Shown: positions 8,333 to 16,543 of the stretch, piece by piece
Position numbering within the stretch: position 1 is the stretch's first letter
How the letters are laid out: every line of letters starts with the position of its first letter
From: Butyricicoccus pullicaecorum
GTDB taxonomy: Bacteria > Bacillota > Clostridia > Oscillospirales > Butyricicoccaceae
Direction of reading: 5' to 3'
DNA length: 36,621 bases
Assembly (NCBI GenBank): GCA_021531865.1
Contig: JAFBIW010000019.1
Location: 1 to 36,621, forward strand
Translations under genes and position numbers: made by a program
Notes under the pieces: generated by a model
Database searches by the model: none
What the model saw: the letters and a program-made list of their open reading frames with translations, nothing else
What the model was told of the DNA's origin: nothing

Positions 8333-9262
8333 ATGAGGATATATAAATCTTTTCGCAGCGGAAATAGAATTACTCTTTTTAACGGTGATTGTATAGATCT
8401 TCTTAAAAGTATGCCGGATGAGTCAGTCGATTTGGTTGTGACCTCTCCTCCGTATTGTATTGGGAAAGCATATGAGGATCCTCATGACGACATTGAAACA
8501 TTTAAAACCCTACACACAAATATTTTCAATGATATGTATAGGGTCCTTAAAGTTGGCGGGAGTGTATGCTGGCAAATTGGCTATCATATTTCCGACAAGT
8601 GCGTAATACCGCTGGATTATCTTGTCTATGATTTGTTTACATCATTAAGCAAAGATTTAGATTTTCCGCTCACTCTGCGCAATCGCATTATTTGGACATT
8701 TGGACACGGCCTAAATAGTATAAATCGTTTCAGCGGTCGCCATGAGGTAATTCTATGGTTTACCAAAGGTGAACAGAAAATTTTTAATCTCGATGAAGTT
8801 CGTGTTCCTCAAAAATATCCAGGCAAAAAAGCTTATAGAGGGCCCAACAAAGGTAAGTTAAGTGGAAATCCACTTGGAAAAAACCCATCCGATGTTTGGG
8901 AAATTCCAAATGTCAGCGCAAAGCATGTGGAAAAAACAGATCATCCCTGCCAGTTTCCAATAGCCATACCCCAAAGGCTTATCAAAGCCTTGACGCTCCC
9001 AGATGGAATGGTTTTAGATCCGTTTGCAGGATCAGGCACAACAGGTGCTGCGGCAATCCTTGAAGGCCGCAGATTTGCAGGATCTGAAATAACGCCGAAG
9101 TATTATAAAACAGCCCACAAGCGTTTAAGAGATACTATAAATGGCACGCTGCGAATCAGAGAAGATAAACCTGTTGTGGCACCGAATCCAAATTCCGCAG
9201 TTGCTAAACTGCCAGAGGAATTCAAAAGAATTAGGGAGGAAAAAAATGGCGAAAAGCACTAA
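8333..9262 (+). CDS. DNA methyltransferase, beta class (N4-cytosine or N6-adenine)
   Basis: A 309-residue enzyme that methylates an exocyclic amino group in DNA. The catalytic motif TSPPY (residues 37-41) comes first, and the S-adenosylmethionine-binding motif DPFAGSGTTG (229-238) comes near the end. That order defines class beta. The region between them (about 90-215) is the likely target-recognition part. TSPPY is used by both N4C and N6A enzymes, so the modified base is open. Its end overlaps the DGQHR gene by 17 bases, so the two are made together. The region is clearly richer in AT than the relaxase gene before it, which suggests acquired cargo. Confidence 0.9.
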   Translation: MRIYKSFRSGNRITLFNGDCIDLLKSMPDESVDLVVTSPPYCIGKAYEDPHDDIETFKTLHTNIFNDMYRVLKVGGSVCWQIGYHISDKCVIPLDYLVYDLFTSLSKDLDFPLTLRNRIIWTFGHGLNSINRFSGRHEVILWFTKGEQKIFNLDEVRVPQKYPGKKAYRGPNKGKLSGNPLGKNPSDVWEIPNVSAKHVEKTDHPCQFPIAIPQRLIKALTLPDGMVLDPFAGSGTTGAAAILEGRRFAGSEITPKYYKTAHKRLRDTINGTLRIREDKPVVAPNPNSAVAKLPEEFKRIREEKNGEKH

Positions 9263-10985
9263 AAAGAAAAAATCTCCTCCTACCGAGGAGCAGCAGCTGA
9301 AGCGACAGAAGGCTTCATTTAAGCGTAAGATTCGTAATATGTTTACCGGGGCGGGGTTTACATACATCGCAACAAATGATAAGGAGATGTATATTGGCCA
9401 TCGTAAAGTCGAGGTCGATGCCTTATTCATTTTTGAAAACATTTGGCTTGTTTGTGAAGATACTGTTCAGAAAACAGGTATCACGGATCATATCCGAACC
9501 AAAAATGAAGCGGTTGGCGAGATACGGGATAATCTTCCGGACTTTATTAGCAAATTAGTAGAACTTTTTCCTGGATCAAGTGATCTGCTCCAAAAGTACA
9601 ATCCTGACCGAATTAAGTTATTTGGCCTATATATTCCTTTAAATGATCCAATGCTCACACCGGATGACTATTACCGTTTTGGGAATCTGACATTCGTTTT
9701 GCCGCAAACATTTAATTACTTTAAATGGATTGTTGACTGCATTAAACATTCTGCCCGAAATGAGATTTTTAGATTTTTAAAATTGACCAACAACCAAATC
9801 GGTAAAATTTCTAGCGGGAGTGATACGCAAAAGATTACTGCACCTATTATTTATCCTAGAGAATTTACAGGAATTACTGATAAGGTGCGGGTTGTTTCTT
9901 TCATGATGTCAGCCGAAGATCTATTGAACACCTGCTTCGTTTTGCGAAAAGACAATTGGGAAGACTCCATATGGTTATATCAAAGATTGATTAAAAAAAG
10001 CAAAATCAAACAAATAAGAGAGTTTCTCGAGAAAAAGGGCGAAGCATTTTATAACAATATTATTGTTGCATTACCCGATGATATTGCTTTCCGAGATCAA
10101 TCTAAAAAGTATGTCGGGATTGATGAAATAAACGATTTGGAAAGCAACTGCGAGCTCATTCTTACAAAAGAAATGAATAGCATTTGCGTTATTGATGGAC
10201 AGCATCGCATTTATGCTCATTATGTTAGTGGCGTTGACAGCAAGCAAGAGCGCAGGATCGCCGAATTAAGGCAGCAACTTCATCTTCTTGTTACTGGACT
10301 AGTATTTGACAAAGATGTAAAAGCTGAAGAACGTGCAAGAATTCAAAGTGAAATTTTTGATGATATTAACTCTAATGCAACTAAAGTTCCTAGAACCGTT
10401 TTAACGCAAATTAAGCGTATTAAGAATCCAATTGATGATGAGAGCATTGCACAGTCCGTAATTGAAGCACTCAATAAAGAAGGTATCTTTAGGGGACTTA
10501 TGCAAGTTTCCTCTTTGGATTCTGGAAGAATTAAAACGGCATCGATTGTTCGTTTTGCATTACGGTATCTAGTTACTGTAAAACCCGCAGAAGGAAAACA
10601 TAGCTTATTTGAATATTGGACTGGAGATAAAGAAAAGCTTTTGTCGATTGATGATCGTGAACTTCAAAACTATGTTAAATATTGTTCTGAAATACTACGT
10701 GAATATTTTGGGGCTGTCAGGAAAAACATGAGAAAGTATTGGGATGACGACACATCAAAACTTTTCTCTGTCATTTCACTTAATGGCTTCATTATTGCAC
10801 TTACACGGCAACTTGGCGTTAATGGAGTGCAAGATTTTGATTTTTATGATCAAGTATTTAGCAGGTGGTCTTTTGATTTTTCTTCAGAAAAGTTCCCATA
10901 CACATCCAGCCAATACAGGAAATTTTCTAATGAAATACTTGAAAATGCTTTTGACATTCCAAAAGAAACTTTAGAAACCATTTAA
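9246..10985 (+). CDS. DGQHR-domain protein with a restriction-endonuclease-like N-terminus
   Basis: A 579-residue protein, read from the ATG at 9246, which has AGGGAGG just upstream inside the end of the methyltransferase gene; the frame is also open farther upstream but without a ribosome site. The motif DGQHR is at 317-321 in VIDGQHRIYAHY, the mark of the DGQHR/DndB-like family, whose core resembles ParB/sulfiredoxin nucleotide-binding folds. Residues about 25-110 resemble a PD-(D/E)xK nuclease core: EVD at 56-58, then strand LVCED (68-72), but the Lys expected two residues after the Glu is a Thr, so catalysis is doubtful. The C-terminal 200 residues are helical and unknown. Paired with a methyltransferase, a defence or modification-control role is likely but not proven. 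Confidence 0.82.
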   Translation: MAKSTKKKKSPPTEEQQLKRQKASFKRKIRNMFTGAGFTYIATNDKEMYIGHRKVEVDALFIFENIWLVCEDTVQKTGITDHIRTKNEAVGEIRDNLPDFISKLVELFPGSSDLLQKYNPDRIKLFGLYIPLNDPMLTPDDYYRFGNLTFVLPQTFNYFKWIVDCIKHSARNEIFRFLKLTNNQIGKISSGSDTQKITAPIIYPREFTGITDKVRVVSFMMSAEDLLNTCFVLRKDNWEDSIWLYQRLIKKSKIKQIREFLEKKGEAFYNNIIVALPDDIAFRDQSKKYVGIDEINDLESNCELILTKEMNSICVIDGQHRIYAHYVSGVDSKQERRIAELRQQLHLLVTGLVFDKDVKAEERARIQSEIFDDINSNATKVPRTVLTQIKRIKNPIDDESIAQSVIEALNKEGIFRGLMQVSSLDSGRIKTASIVRFALRYLVTVKPAEGKHSLFEYWTGDKEKLLSIDDRELQNYVKYCSEILREYFGAVRKNMRKYWDDDTSKLFSVISLNGFIIALTRQLGVNGVQDFDFYDQVFSRWSFDFSSEKFPYTSSQYRKFSNEILENAFDIPKETLETI

Positions 10986-10995
10986 AGTAAAGTAT

Positions 10996-11038
10996 AGCGG
11001 CTACCACCATAAAAGGTAGGTAGCCGCTTATTTTTTTC
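10996..11038 (+). terminator. Rho-independent terminator of the methyltransferase-DGQHR operon
   Basis: A perfect 10-bp stem AGCGGCTACC (10996-11005)/GGTAGCCGCT (11019-11028) is followed by TATTTTTTT. It starts 10 bases after the DGQHR stop and closes the module. It also overlaps the stop codon of the convergent small gene. Confidence 0.88.
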
Positions 11039-11252
11039 TAACTCTAAAAATATGTTCTACGGGTTGATGATTAAACTCAATGCCAAGTTTAGATCTAATC
11101 GCATTCCCTAATTGTCTGCAAAAGGCATCTTCCTCTAATGTATAATCTATTTGGTTTGCGATTTCTTCTACTTCTTTAACCCTATCATCAGAAATTGAAC
11201 CAGAAAAATAAAGCATTTTCCCCCTAAAAGAAACACCATATAAATGCTGCAT
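11028..11252 (-). CDS. Small protein of unknown function
   Basis: A 74-residue protein, not recognised. It begins MQHLYGVSFRGKMLYF, has a central acidic helix (DRVKEVEEIANQIDYTLEED) and a basic end. The ATG at 11252 is chosen because AAAGGAAG lies about 8 bases upstream. Two earlier in-frame starts (11279, 11285) lack a ribosome site. It faces the DGQHR gene tail to tail and shares its AT-rich composition, so it may belong to the same cargo. No membrane segment or signal peptide is seen. Confidence 0.5.
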   Translation of the reverse strand: MQHLYGVSFRGKMLYFSGSISDDRVKEVEEIANQIDYTLEEDAFCRQLGNAIRSKLGIEFNHQPVEHIFRVRKK

Positions 11253-11348
11253 AAGACCACTTCCTTTACCACTTATCATATTCACTTTTAAATGCGATAT
11301 TCAAAGAAAACCGTTTATGACTAACTTGTTGCTACCTTTTGAAAGAGA

Positions 11349-11395
11349 GCGCCGCCACCGGACACTTTGATCCGATGACGGCGCCCCTATTTTGT
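11349..11395. terminator. Strong hairpin between cargo and the TopB/ArdA gene block
   Basis: GCGCCG (11349-11354) pairs with CGGCGC (11379-11384), with further pairing of CCGGA and TCCGA inside. It is followed by CCCTATTTTGTCT on the plus strand and TCTCTTTC on the minus strand. It probably ends the leftward ArdA block whose last gene stops at 11515. The 120 bases between them show nothing else clear. Confidence 0.55.
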
Positions 11396-11514
11396 CTAAA
11401 GGTGAAAATCCGTTTTTTTCCTATGCAGACACACCCTGCCGCCCCCACATGGGAAATCATACTGCCCCTACACGGAAAAGCTGCTACAGGCGGTTTCTTT
11501 TCCCATTTTTAGCC

Positions 11515-11691
11515 CTAATTCCCGCACTTTTTAGAGCGACGGGAAAGATAGTGCGGGCAGGACACTACTACTGTCCGGAAACTCTGCTTGCAGGGATGGG
11601 CACAGCCTTTGCAGAGCTTGTTATACTGGCGCCTGCCGTTCTCGCCCAGAAAGAACGACCATTCCAGACGCCATTTCTTGCTCCGGCTCAT
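11515..11691 (-). CDS. Small Cys-rich basic protein of Tn1549-type elements
   Basis: A 58-residue protein beginning MSRSKKWRLEWSFFL. It has Cys residues arranged as CKGCAHPC, then another in SCPHYLSRR, a possible zinc site, and ends with a basic tail. The ATG at 11691 overlaps the ArdA-fusion stop (ATGA), which supports translation by coupling. I recall similar small proteins in this position of related elements, but their function is not known to me. It could be a nucleic-acid-binding or regulatory factor. Confidence 0.6.
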   Translation of the reverse strand: MSRSKKWRLEWSFFLGENGRRQYNKLCKGCAHPCKQSFRTVVVSCPHYLSRRSKKCGN

Positions 11692-13547
11692 AAGTCGCCC
11701 AGCTCCGGGGGCTTCTTCTGCGGGGCAGGCTTGTCCGGGCTTTTCCGTTCCGTACACTCCCGTTTTGCGTCCTCCAGTCGCTCCCGGATAGAGGGCTTTT
11801 TCTCCGGCGTGGTCCTGCGCGCCTCGGTCTGGGCTTTCTCCAATTCCTCACCACGGCGGCCGTTGTTGATAATCCCGTCGATCATGCCGTAGTCATCCTC
11901 CAGGGTCATTTCCGCCGTGCGCAGCGGGTTTTCCGGCTCCACGGGGACAGATACGATCTGCCCGTTGATGCTGGCGAACAGCTCCGGCCGCTTGAATTGC
12001 TCGGTGTACTTCTGGATCATGTCCGGGGGCAGGGATGCGAAGCTCTCCGGCCCCAGGCCCACCACCAAGAAGGTGCCTGCCACAATGTCGTAAATCTCCC
12101 CATGCTCGTCCCGGAGAGAGCGGTTCAGGTCCAGACCGATGAGCTTACCTTCATCGTTCAGCACCAGCCCCACCGGATCGTCAAAGGGATAGGAGGCGGC
12201 AATGTCGCCGCCCACCTCCGCTTGCAGCGCATGGAGGCCGGGGTCGATCTCCTTCACATAGGGCTCCTTCATGGGTTCCACCACCAGAACGGTCAGCTTC
12301 TCCGGCGCGGTATGTTCGGGGGTTTCTCCGCTGGGGATGGCAAAAGCGCGGCTGCCGTTGGCCATGATGAGATACTTCCCGTCCTCGGACTCATGGTGGA
12401 AACCGTATCCGGCCGCCTCCATCTGTTCCCGGCTCATATCCGTCACATGGAAGGTGCCCCTGGGGGTTCGCACCGTCTCGCCGGTCTCCCGGTCATCCGG
12501 GGTGGGCGCCGCTTGCTGGCCGTACAGTTCCGCTTCATACTCCCGGTTTGCCTGCTCCGCAAAGGCCAGCATCTCGTCCACATGGGACTGATCCGGGTTT
12601 TCGGTTGCCTCCCGGATCGCCTGGGGGTCCACATCCAGACATTCCTCATAGCCGGTGGCGTCCTTGAACTTCTCGATCTCCGAAGGAAGATAGTCCTCCT
12701 GGGTCTGCCCCAGGGCGGCCAGCTTCTCGTCCAGGGCGGAGATGCGCCCAGCCATCAGATTTTCGTAGATTTCTTCCTTCGCTGCGTGTTCTTCCGGGTG
12801 CTCGGCGGCATACTGCGGGTCGTGCTGCCGGAAAAACTCGTCCATATCGTAGGCAAGGTCCATGGCCCATTCCGAAATTTCTTCTTCGGGGATGTCGTCC
12901 TGGAAGGTCATCACCCGGTATTCCTCCGGGATGCTGCCGCGCTCACCATCGTAATACTCGTGGAAGCTGTCCCCGGTATCCCGCACATAGCCCAGGTCGG
13001 TGAACTGGCCGCTTTCCTCCAGGGCGATGTCCCGCCCGTAGGCCTCATAGTCGATGTAGTTGTGCAGATGCTCCGGCACCTGCATGGCGTCCAGTTCCTC
13101 GATGTAATACCAGCCCAGATCGTCGTGGTCGTGGATGTCGGGGTAAACGTCGTAGCAGTCCAGGTTCTCCGTCAGGTTGATAAGTTCCTGGATGCTGCCC
13201 GTGTGGTCGCCGATTTCCATAGCAGCCTGGAACCGCTCATATTCATCCTGGCTCATGTCGTCCAGCTTGGAAGCCAGATAGTTCAGCTCGTCCAGGTTGG
13301 CGTACTCACCCAGCAGGTCATAGAGGCCGTCCACATAGCAGTCGTAGTCCGTGATGAACCATTCCTCATAGGTCTGCCCGAAGTCGTCTTTCGCACCGAT
13401 CCCGATGCGCTCAAAGACCTTTTTCAGTTCCTCCGCCGTGGTGGGGAACTTCACCCATTCGCCCACCAGGGCGCCCTCGTTGTACTTGCCTAGGTTGGTG
13501 ATAAAGGCGGCAAAGGGATAATCTTTGTCATAGTCGTAATGGGGCAT
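11688..13547 (-). CDS. ardA: ArdA antirestriction protein fused to a DUF3846-type region
   Basis: A 619-residue protein. Residues 1 to about 170 match ArdA, the DNA mimic that blocks type I restriction enzymes; the acidic stretch FGQTYEEWFITDYDCYVDGLYDLLGEY is characteristic (split here as FGQTYEEWFITDYDC and YVDGLYDLLGEY). The middle is strongly acidic and helical. Residues about 412-515 match DUF3846 (LTVLVVEPMKEPYV ... VGLGPESFASLPPD). The tail carries KKPSIRERLE near 581, also seen in two other proteins here. Usual ArdA is about 165 residues, so this is a large fusion. The ATG has AGGAGG upstream. It would protect the element from host restriction on entry. Confidence 0.82.
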   Translation of the reverse strand: MPHYDYDKDYPFAAFITNLGKYNEGALVGEWVKFPTTAEELKKVFERIGIGAKDDFGQTYEEWFITDYDCYVDGLYDLLGEYANLDELNYLASKLDDMSQDEYERFQAAMEIGDHTGSIQELINLTENLDCYDVYPDIHDHDDLGWYYIEELDAMQVPEHLHNYIDYEAYGRDIALEESGQFTDLGYVRDTGDSFHEYYDGERGSIPEEYRVMTFQDDIPEEEISEWAMDLAYDMDEFFRQHDPQYAAEHPEEHAAKEEIYENLMAGRISALDEKLAALGQTQEDYLPSEIEKFKDATGYEECLDVDPQAIREATENPDQSHVDEMLAFAEQANREYEAELYGQQAAPTPDDRETGETVRTPRGTFHVTDMSREQMEAAGYGFHHESEDGKYLIMANGSRAFAIPSGETPEHTAPEKLTVLVVEPMKEPYVKEIDPGLHALQAEVGGDIAASYPFDDPVGLVLNDEGKLIGLDLNRSLRDEHGEIYDIVAGTFLVVGLGPESFASLPPDMIQKYTEQFKRPELFASINGQIVSVPVEPENPLRTAEMTLEDDYGMIDGIINNGRRGEELEKAQTEARRTTPEKKPSIRERLEDAKRECTERKSPDKPAPQKKPPELGDL

Positions 13548-13559
13548 AGCGACACCTCC

Positions 13560-14096
13560 TTACAGTTCCGGCGCAGGCTTTTCCCGATGGGGCTGCGCCT
13601 TGCTCTGGTTGGCACATTCCTTCCGGTTCTGCTCCAGCCGCTCCTTGATGGAGGGCTTTTTCTCCGTCTGCCTCTCTCTGGGGCGCTCATGTTCCCACTC
13701 GTCGCCGGAAATGGTGAGATAGCCTCGGCTCGTAAAACAGCCCTGTTCCTCCTGCATGGCATGATTGCCGAAGGGAACGGGATCAATGGCGTCCAGCAGC
13801 TCCGGGGGCAGAAGGACGTCCAAATGCTGCGCCAGATAGCGCCAGCCCACATCCTCCACTTTGCGGATGTTGGGCTCCAGGACAAAATACTCGGTATTCG
13901 CGGGAAACTCCCGGAACTGCTCCAGGGTGGTCAGTCGGAAGGGAGACTCCTGGACAGCGGCCAGGAGGTCACGGTCCTCCGGGGAAAGTCCGGCAAGCGC
14001 CTGGGCCGCTGCCTCCAGCTCGCTTGCGTCACCCCCTGCGGGGAGCAGCGGCTTCAAATGCTCCATGAAGTTGACCTCGACTTTACTTTTTGCCAT
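13560..14096 (-). CDS. Conserved element protein of unknown function with KKPSI tail
   Basis: A 178-residue soluble protein, not assigned. It starts MAKSKVEVNFMEHLKPLL. A central region (about 60-115: ESPFRLTTLEQFREF ... LLPPELLDAIDPVPFGNHA) looks globular, and the C-terminus has KKPSIKERLEQNRKE. The ATG at 14096 is chosen because AAAGGA lies about 10 bases upstream; it overlaps the topB stop by 14 bases. It lies 12 bases ahead of the ArdA fusion, so it may work with it in protecting or regulating the element. That link is only from position and the shared tail. Confidence 0.65.
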   Translation of the reverse strand: MAKSKVEVNFMEHLKPLLPAGGDASELEAAAQALAGLSPEDRDLLAAVQESPFRLTTLEQFREFPANTEYFVLEPNIRKVEDVGWRYLAQHLDVLLPPELLDAIDPVPFGNHAMQEEQGCFTSRGYLTISGDEWEHERPRERQTEKKPSIKERLEQNRKECANQSKAQPHREKPAPEL

Positions 14097-16182
14097 GCAC
14101 ACCATCCTTTCGTTTGGGAAACTCCAGCTTGAAATTGACATACTTGCCGCCGGTATCGTCCAGGATCACCACGGCGTCATAGGTGGAACCTTTCTTCTCC
14201 GACCACAGTCCCTTGACGGAAGTACGACCCTTTTTCAGAAGGTCGGCCGCCATCTTCCGGGTCATTTCCTTACGGCGGCTGGTCCAGAAACGGTCATTCT
14301 TCCACATGACAAACTGGCAGGCCCGGTCCGAACAGGCGAAGTTCTTCTTGCCCTCATAGACCGGCTTGCCGCAGCGGGGGCAGAGGCCCACCGTCTCCTT
14401 CTCTGGCTGGAAGAGCTTTTGCCCATCCTCGGAAATGTGGGAGTATTTCCGCACCAGCTCCGCCGCCATTGCCTCGATCCCGTCTATGAAGTCCCCCGGC
14501 GATGCCTGGCCCTTTGCCACCTCGTTCAACCGCTGCTCCCAATCCGCTGTGAGCTTGGGAGAGGTCAGCACCTCCGGCAGCACCGTGACCAGGTTGACGC
14601 CCGCCTTTGTAGGGATCAGGTTCTTGCCCTTGCGCTCCACGAATCCGCCGGACACCAGCTTTTCAATGATGGCCGCCCTTGTCGCCGGGGTGCCCAGGCC
14701 CTTACGTTCTGCCTCGTCCGGCATATCTTCCTTGCCCGCATTCTCCATGGCCGACAGAAGGGTGTCCTCCGTGTAGGGTTTGGGGGGCGAAGTGAAGTGC
14801 TCGGTGACGGAGGCGGCGACCGGCTCAAAAACCTGTCCCTCGGTCAAAGCCGGAAGGACACCCTCGGTATCTTCATCCTCCGGCTTCTCCTTCAGGGAGG
14901 AACGGAATACCTCCTGGATGGCCCGCCAGCCCTGGAAAAGCACCTGCTTCCCCTTTGCCGTGAAGGTATGTCCGCCGCACTCAAAGGTGGCCGTGACCAC
15001 CTCATACACGAAAGACTCCGCCGCCGCACACAGCAGCTTGCAGCAGACCAGCAGAAGAATATTGCGCTCGCCCACAGGCAACGCAGGAACATCCGCCTTT
15101 TCCAACTCCAGGGTGGGAATCAGAGCATGGTGATCGGATACCTCCTTGTTGTTCACCAGCGTCGCAACATCGGGGAAAAACTCCGGGCAGGCGTCGAAGG
15201 GCGGCACCCGAGCCGCCAAATGCAGGACCACAGAGGCGGTCTCCGCCATGTCGCCGGTCAGATACCGGCTGTCCGTGCAGGGATAGGTCAGCAGCTTCTT
15301 TTCATAGAGCGATTGGGCGTAGTCCAGGGTTTGCTTGGCCGTGTAGCTGAATACCCGGTTTGCCTCTCGCTGCAAGGTGGTCAGGTCGTACAGTTTGGGC
15401 GGTTTCTCCACCTTTTTCTCCCGCACCAGAGATACACACACGGCTTGCTGACCGTAACAGGCGTCCCGGATGGCCTGGGCATCCTCCATAGCCAGGATTT
15501 TTTCAGAAACCGCCTCGGCTCCCTCCAGCGCCAGCCGCACATGATGGTATTTCTCCTTGCGGAACAGGACGATCTTGCTGTCCCGGTCGGCCAGCATCGC
15601 CAGGGTGGGCGTCTGCACCCGCCCCATATTCAAAGTACGGTGGTAGAGGACGGAGAACAGGCGGCTCGCGTTGATGCCGATGAGCCAGTCCGCCTTTTGA
15701 CGGCAAAGCGCCGACTGATACAGCGGGTCATAGTCCGCGCCGGGGCGCAGGTCGGCAAAGCCATCCCGGATCGCCGCGTCCTCCATCGAAGAGATCCAGA
15801 GGCGGGAGAAGGGCTTGGAACATCCGGCGGCCTCATAGACCAGCCGAAAGATCAGCTCGCCCTCGCGCCCCGCGTCGCAGGCGTTGACCAGCTCCGTCAC
15901 ATCGGGGCGCTCCATCAGGGAACGGAGAATGTAGAACTGGGCGGCCTTTTCGTCGGACACCACATAGCGGAAGGGGTCGGGCAGGATGGGAAGGTCCTCA
16001 TACCGCCACTTCTTGTAGCGGTCATCGTAGGCGGCCGCGTCCGCCAGCCCCACCAGATGCCCGATGCACCAGGAGATGAGCCAGCCGCCGCCCTCAAAAT
16101 AGCCATCGGCCCTGGATGTGACACCCAGGGCCGACGCGATAGCTTTCGCAACACCAAGTTTTTCAGTAATAATTAGTTTCAT
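14083..16182 (-). CDS. topB: DNA topoisomerase III (type IA)
   Basis: A 699-residue type IA topoisomerase that passes single strands and relaxes or decatenates DNA. The TOPRIM domain holds VNACDAGREGELIFRLVY (about 103-120). The catalytic Tyr is Y300 in LLTYPCTDSRYL. The C-terminus has a zinc ribbon, CPRCGKPVYEGKKNFACSDRAC (written here as CPRCGKPVYEG then KKNFACSDRAC). The ATG has AAAGGA 9 bases upstream. Length is normal for plasmid and element TopB. In such elements it assists replication and transfer. It begins a block of four overlapping or near-overlapping leftward genes. Confidence 0.94.
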   Translation of the reverse strand: MKLIITEKLGVAKAIASALGVTSRADGYFEGGGWLISWCIGHLVGLADAAAYDDRYKKWRYEDLPILPDPFRYVVSDEKAAQFYILRSLMERPDVTELVNACDAGREGELIFRLVYEAAGCSKPFSRLWISSMEDAAIRDGFADLRPGADYDPLYQSALCRQKADWLIGINASRLFSVLYHRTLNMGRVQTPTLAMLADRDSKIVLFRKEKYHHVRLALEGAEAVSEKILAMEDAQAIRDACYGQQAVCVSLVREKKVEKPPKLYDLTTLQREANRVFSYTAKQTLDYAQSLYEKKLLTYPCTDSRYLTGDMAETASVVLHLAARVPPFDACPEFFPDVATLVNNKEVSDHHALIPTLELEKADVPALPVGERNILLLVCCKLLCAAAESFVYEVVTATFECGGHTFTAKGKQVLFQGWRAIQEVFRSSLKEKPEDEDTEGVLPALTEGQVFEPVAASVTEHFTSPPKPYTEDTLLSAMENAGKEDMPDEAERKGLGTPATRAAIIEKLVSGGFVERKGKNLIPTKAGVNLVTVLPEVLTSPKLTADWEQRLNEVAKGQASPGDFIDGIEAMAAELVRKYSHISEDGQKLFQPEKETVGLCPRCGKPVYEGKKNFACSDRACQFVMWKNDRFWTSRRKEMTRKMAADLLKKGRTSVKGLWSEKKGSTYDAVVILDDTGGKYVNFKLEFPKRKDGVHGKK

Positions 16183-16212
16183 TGTATTATTTCCTTTCGG
16201 TGCAAAAATTCC

Positions 16213-16241
16213 TTGACATCCATTTGATTCAGATATACAAT
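16213..16241 (+). promoter_or_regulatory. Near-consensus promoter of the small HTH gene
   Basis: A perfect TTGACA (16213-16218) and TACAAT (16236-16241) with a 17-base spacer lie 34 bases before the start codon at 16275. This is the strongest promoter I see in the window and suggests high expression unless repressed. It overlaps the region from which topB would be read in the other direction. Confidence 0.8.
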
Positions 16242-16274
16242 ATGAATATACAAAACGGATTGGAGGGCTGCATT

Positions 16275-16502
16275 ATGGCCAAAAAATTGGAAGATCGTGT
16301 CAGCGATTTGGAGCGCAGAATGGATCTTCACGACGAAAACTCTATCGTTAATGATCTTTGCGAAGAGCGTTTTCCTGGAAGTGGAAAGCCGCGTTATTCG
16401 TACGAAGACTTGGCTCAGAAATGGCAGGTTCCCAAGAGCCGTATTCAGGATATTGCGAAGCGCAATGGACTGGAACGCAGACGAACCACTAAATTTGGCT
16501 AA
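16275..16502 (+). CDS. Small helix-turn-helix protein
   Basis: A 75-residue protein. An N-terminal charged helix (LEDRVSDLERRMDLHDE), able to form a coiled coil, is followed by an HTH reading YEDLAQKWQVPKSRIQDIAKRNG (as YEDLAQKWQVPK and SRIQDIAKRNG) and a basic end. The ATG at 16275 has TTGGAGGG 7 bases upstream. It is the only rightward gene inside the leftward backbone and has its own promoter and terminator. It could repress topB or the conjugation operon from this position, which is inference. Confidence 0.72.
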   Translation: MAKKLEDRVSDLERRMDLHDENSIVNDLCEERFPGSGKPRYSYEDLAQKWQVPKSRIQDIAKRNGLERRRTTKFG

Positions 16503-16505
16503 GAA

Positions 16506-16540
16506 AAACTAGGTCCGTCATAGCGGACCTAGTTTTTTTC
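16506..16540. terminator. Two-way rho-independent terminator
   Basis: A perfect 12-bp stem, AAACTAGGTCCG (16506-16517)/CGGACCTAGTTT (16524-16535), has T-runs on both strands. It ends the small HTH gene on the plus strand and the DUF4366-ending conjugation operon on the minus strand, so topB needs its own promoter. Confidence 0.9.
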
Positions 16541-16543
16541 TAT

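Noticed and set aside
11997-13493. Plus-strand frame of 498 codons opposite the ArdA fusion
   Set aside because: Rich in His, Val and Leu in the way of antisense translations; no motif, and the minus-strand gene is well supported.
13861-16176. Long open frame of 771 codons on the plus strand
   Set aside because: It lies opposite topB, whose motifs are clear. GC-rich genes give long antisense frames; this one shows no domain and no ribosome site. The same holds for long plus-strand frames at 18022-20193, 23455-24891 and 26051-28240.
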